A stretch of 64,000 nucleotides of DNA from Dastarcus helophoroides (lineage: Eukaryota > Arthropoda > Insecta > Coleoptera > Bothrideridae). This document shows, in pieces, positions 62,341 to 64,000 of this stretch (position 1 is its first letter; the number at the start of each line of letters is the position of its first letter). The DNA lies in the NCBI GenBank assembly GCA_028583605.1, contig CM053331.1, positions 9,594,857-9,658,856 of the forward strand, written 5' to 3'. Position numbers and translations under genes: made by a program. Under the pieces are notes generated by a model. The model saw only the letters and a program-made list of their open reading frames with translations. It did no database searches and was not told the DNA's origin.

Positions 62341-64000
62341 AAATTTTTATTTTCCCACGCATTTTCTCCTAAGGTAAGATCTAAATATCTGCATATAAAT
62401 AAATACCTATTAATTAATTATGTGAAAAATAATGTCTTGGTGGTTTTCGACTACAAGTGATGCTAGTAGAATATAACGTTTCCAATTGAAATGATATAAA
62501 ATCAATTTTTCTGTTTTTTTTGTCATAGCATTTATTTACCTAAACAATTTATATTTTTCCAAAGACATATAAAAACGTTAATTAGGAGAGAAAAAAATTC
62601 TTCTAAACATATCAAAACAAAAACCACTAAATATTCAGTAAATGATTATAAGCTACAAATACTAATCAATTCATTTTACTCTCAAACTCTGGTAGAACAA
62701 ATGTTTTAATATTGTTTATTATTATTATGATATATCTGCCGTGCTTAGATAAAAAAAATATGAGCTTGAAAGCCGAAGATACTTAGTTCGTATTGGGGAA
62801 GGGGCAAAAATTGCTTTGCTCCGCATCACGTTCGTCTCCGTACCCTGCCTGACCAGAGTGAAGGCAACCGAAATCTAAGCGCAATTTTTATGCCAAACAC
62901 AGCTCTCCCATTTTACAAATGGTGCCTTAATTTTAAAAGATTTTGTTTTCAAATTTGGAGAACTTATGAAACAAACATGTCGAATTCACGCTTTGGAAGT
63001 ACTTTTTTTTAAATTCCGTTTAGTTTCCGAGATATTCGCTTCTGAAAACAGGCAAAAAAGAAACAAATTGTACGCTCATTTGTGGGATGCTAAGACCAGA
63101 ATTAAAAATCTGCTTCCAAAGCCCAAATTCCCCAACATTTCTAAACATTATTACCAAACTTTATTAAATTCTAAGCTATAGTATTGAAGTAGTTTGTAAA
63201 ATGGCAAGCGAAGAATTTCGACGTTTTAAGAGTACCAGATCGACGCCTTAAAGTAATTCGTTGCTCAGATATAGCCGGCGTCCTTTCTTAGTTGGCCACC
63301 CAGTATACTTAAAATAAAATAACTGTTACATCCACCTGCTTGGTGGATCTACACATGACTACAATTTAGGTATTTTCTGCAGCTTAAATAATATTATACA
63401 CAAAAAAACTAGTCCATTTTTTATTCTACTTTGTGCATGTAAGACATGAATGCCAATATCATTTACGGAAATCACGAAAAATTGTAAATGTTTAAAGGTG
63501 CGTCTTTAGATAAAAAAATGAAACAAAGAGAATTATTTCCACATCAAAGAAATACTACATTTTATTGATAAAATTCGTCTATTAATAATAAAATGAACTT
63601 GTCAAACTTCCATCTCTCCCGCTTTAGTTGAGTCTAAATTTAGTGAATGATTACCATCAGTTAAGCTCATTATGTATGCGTGATTTTCCGTTTGTAGTAA
63701 ATTCTCGTCTGACAGCTGATGATAGAAGAAATGATCTGAATGCTTAATTATGTATACATTTTTTATAATTTAGGGAGAACTTGCATGTCAACAGTAGCTT
63801 TTATAACAATATTTCTTTCTTGCACTGCCGAGTTTGCCTTCAATAATTTATATTATTTAGGAGTTTCGTGTGGATAAAATAAGTCATATATTTGCGTTAA
63901 TGGTAAATAAATTTAAATTGCCTCCACTAAAAATTTCAAATTACTATATTTAAAGGTTCATTTGAAAGCCTAAAAATTTAAGAACATTATAATCATGCTG
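62341..64000. other. Intergenic stretch to window end, no gene recognised
   Basis: Ordinary AT-rich sequence. The frame at 62966-63181 (71 codons, plus) has a balanced composition but no recognisable similarity or context. No terminal repeats, tRNA or other element seen. Confidence 0.4.

Noticed and set aside
20440..63710. Other CTGATGA or TCATCAG occurrences (about 20443, 47890, 63710) as further hammerheads
   Set aside because: None is followed at the right distance by a stem and GAAA with a GTC or similar triplet.

Overview
This window looks like non-genic, transposon-rich DNA from a eukaryotic nuclear genome, most likely an arthropod and probably an insect. The evidence is the AT-rich composition, the absence of bacterial-type gene packing, and the mix of mobile elements: mariner, a Tc1-like family with an insect-type N-terminal domain, pogo/Tigger, hAT-like ends, Ty3/gypsy-like solo LTRs and Penelope-like material. 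I found no host gene, tRNA or rRNA. Every coding trace is a broken transposase.

The dominant component is a very degenerate AT-rich repeat, roughly TTTTTCAAAATTTCGACTT with a quasi-period of about 20 bases. It fills large blocks (about 1-2085, 3305-6300, 10290-14130, 15540-17470, 20760-24300, 27870-28460, 31600-35690, 39150-43640, 43880-46130, 52115-54000, 55860-56870, 58800-62340). Each block is strand-polarised: the TTTCGAC form is on one strand for hundreds of bases and in several blocks flips to GTCGAAA. Most reading frames in these blocks are by-products of that composition. In at least two blocks the repeat lies between inverted ends with matching 8-bp target-site duplications: 38952-43815 (GGCTAAAG), and a nested pair at 14964-17782 (CTAAAAAT) and 15384-17530 (7 of 8 matching). 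Part of this satellite-like DNA is therefore the body of hAT-like elements.

Layout. 8.3-9.7 kb: two related solo LTRs. 11.2-13.0 kb: a 1.8-kb fold-back element with TA duplications. 14.9-17.8 kb: nested hAT-like elements. 21.7-24.5 kb: two oppositely oriented MITE copies around satellite. 26.4-27.8 kb: a TIR element carrying a palindrome with hammerhead-like motifs. 28.4-29.7 kb: fold-back retroposon-like repeats. 30.3-31.6 kb: a dead mariner with a solo LTR inserted in its 3' terminal repeat. 37.0-38.1 kb: a Tc1-like remnant. 39.0-43.8 kb: a hAT-like element holding a second, transposase-bearing fold-back element. 46.4-48.4 kb: a TIGD1-like Tigger pseudogene. 48.4-49.2 kb: a non-autonomous Penelope-like insertion with a 16-bp duplication and a well-formed hammerhead ribozyme on the minus strand. 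54.6 kb: an internally deleted LTR. Six copies of a palindromic repeat are scattered through the satellite blocks.

The strongest items for follow-up are the hammerhead ribozyme at 48508-48572, the hAT-like elements with satellite cargo, the inverted duplication of half a transposase gene at 39559-41965, and the solo LTRs repeatedly inserted at ATAT. All coordinates and pairings were worked out by eye; no database search was run.
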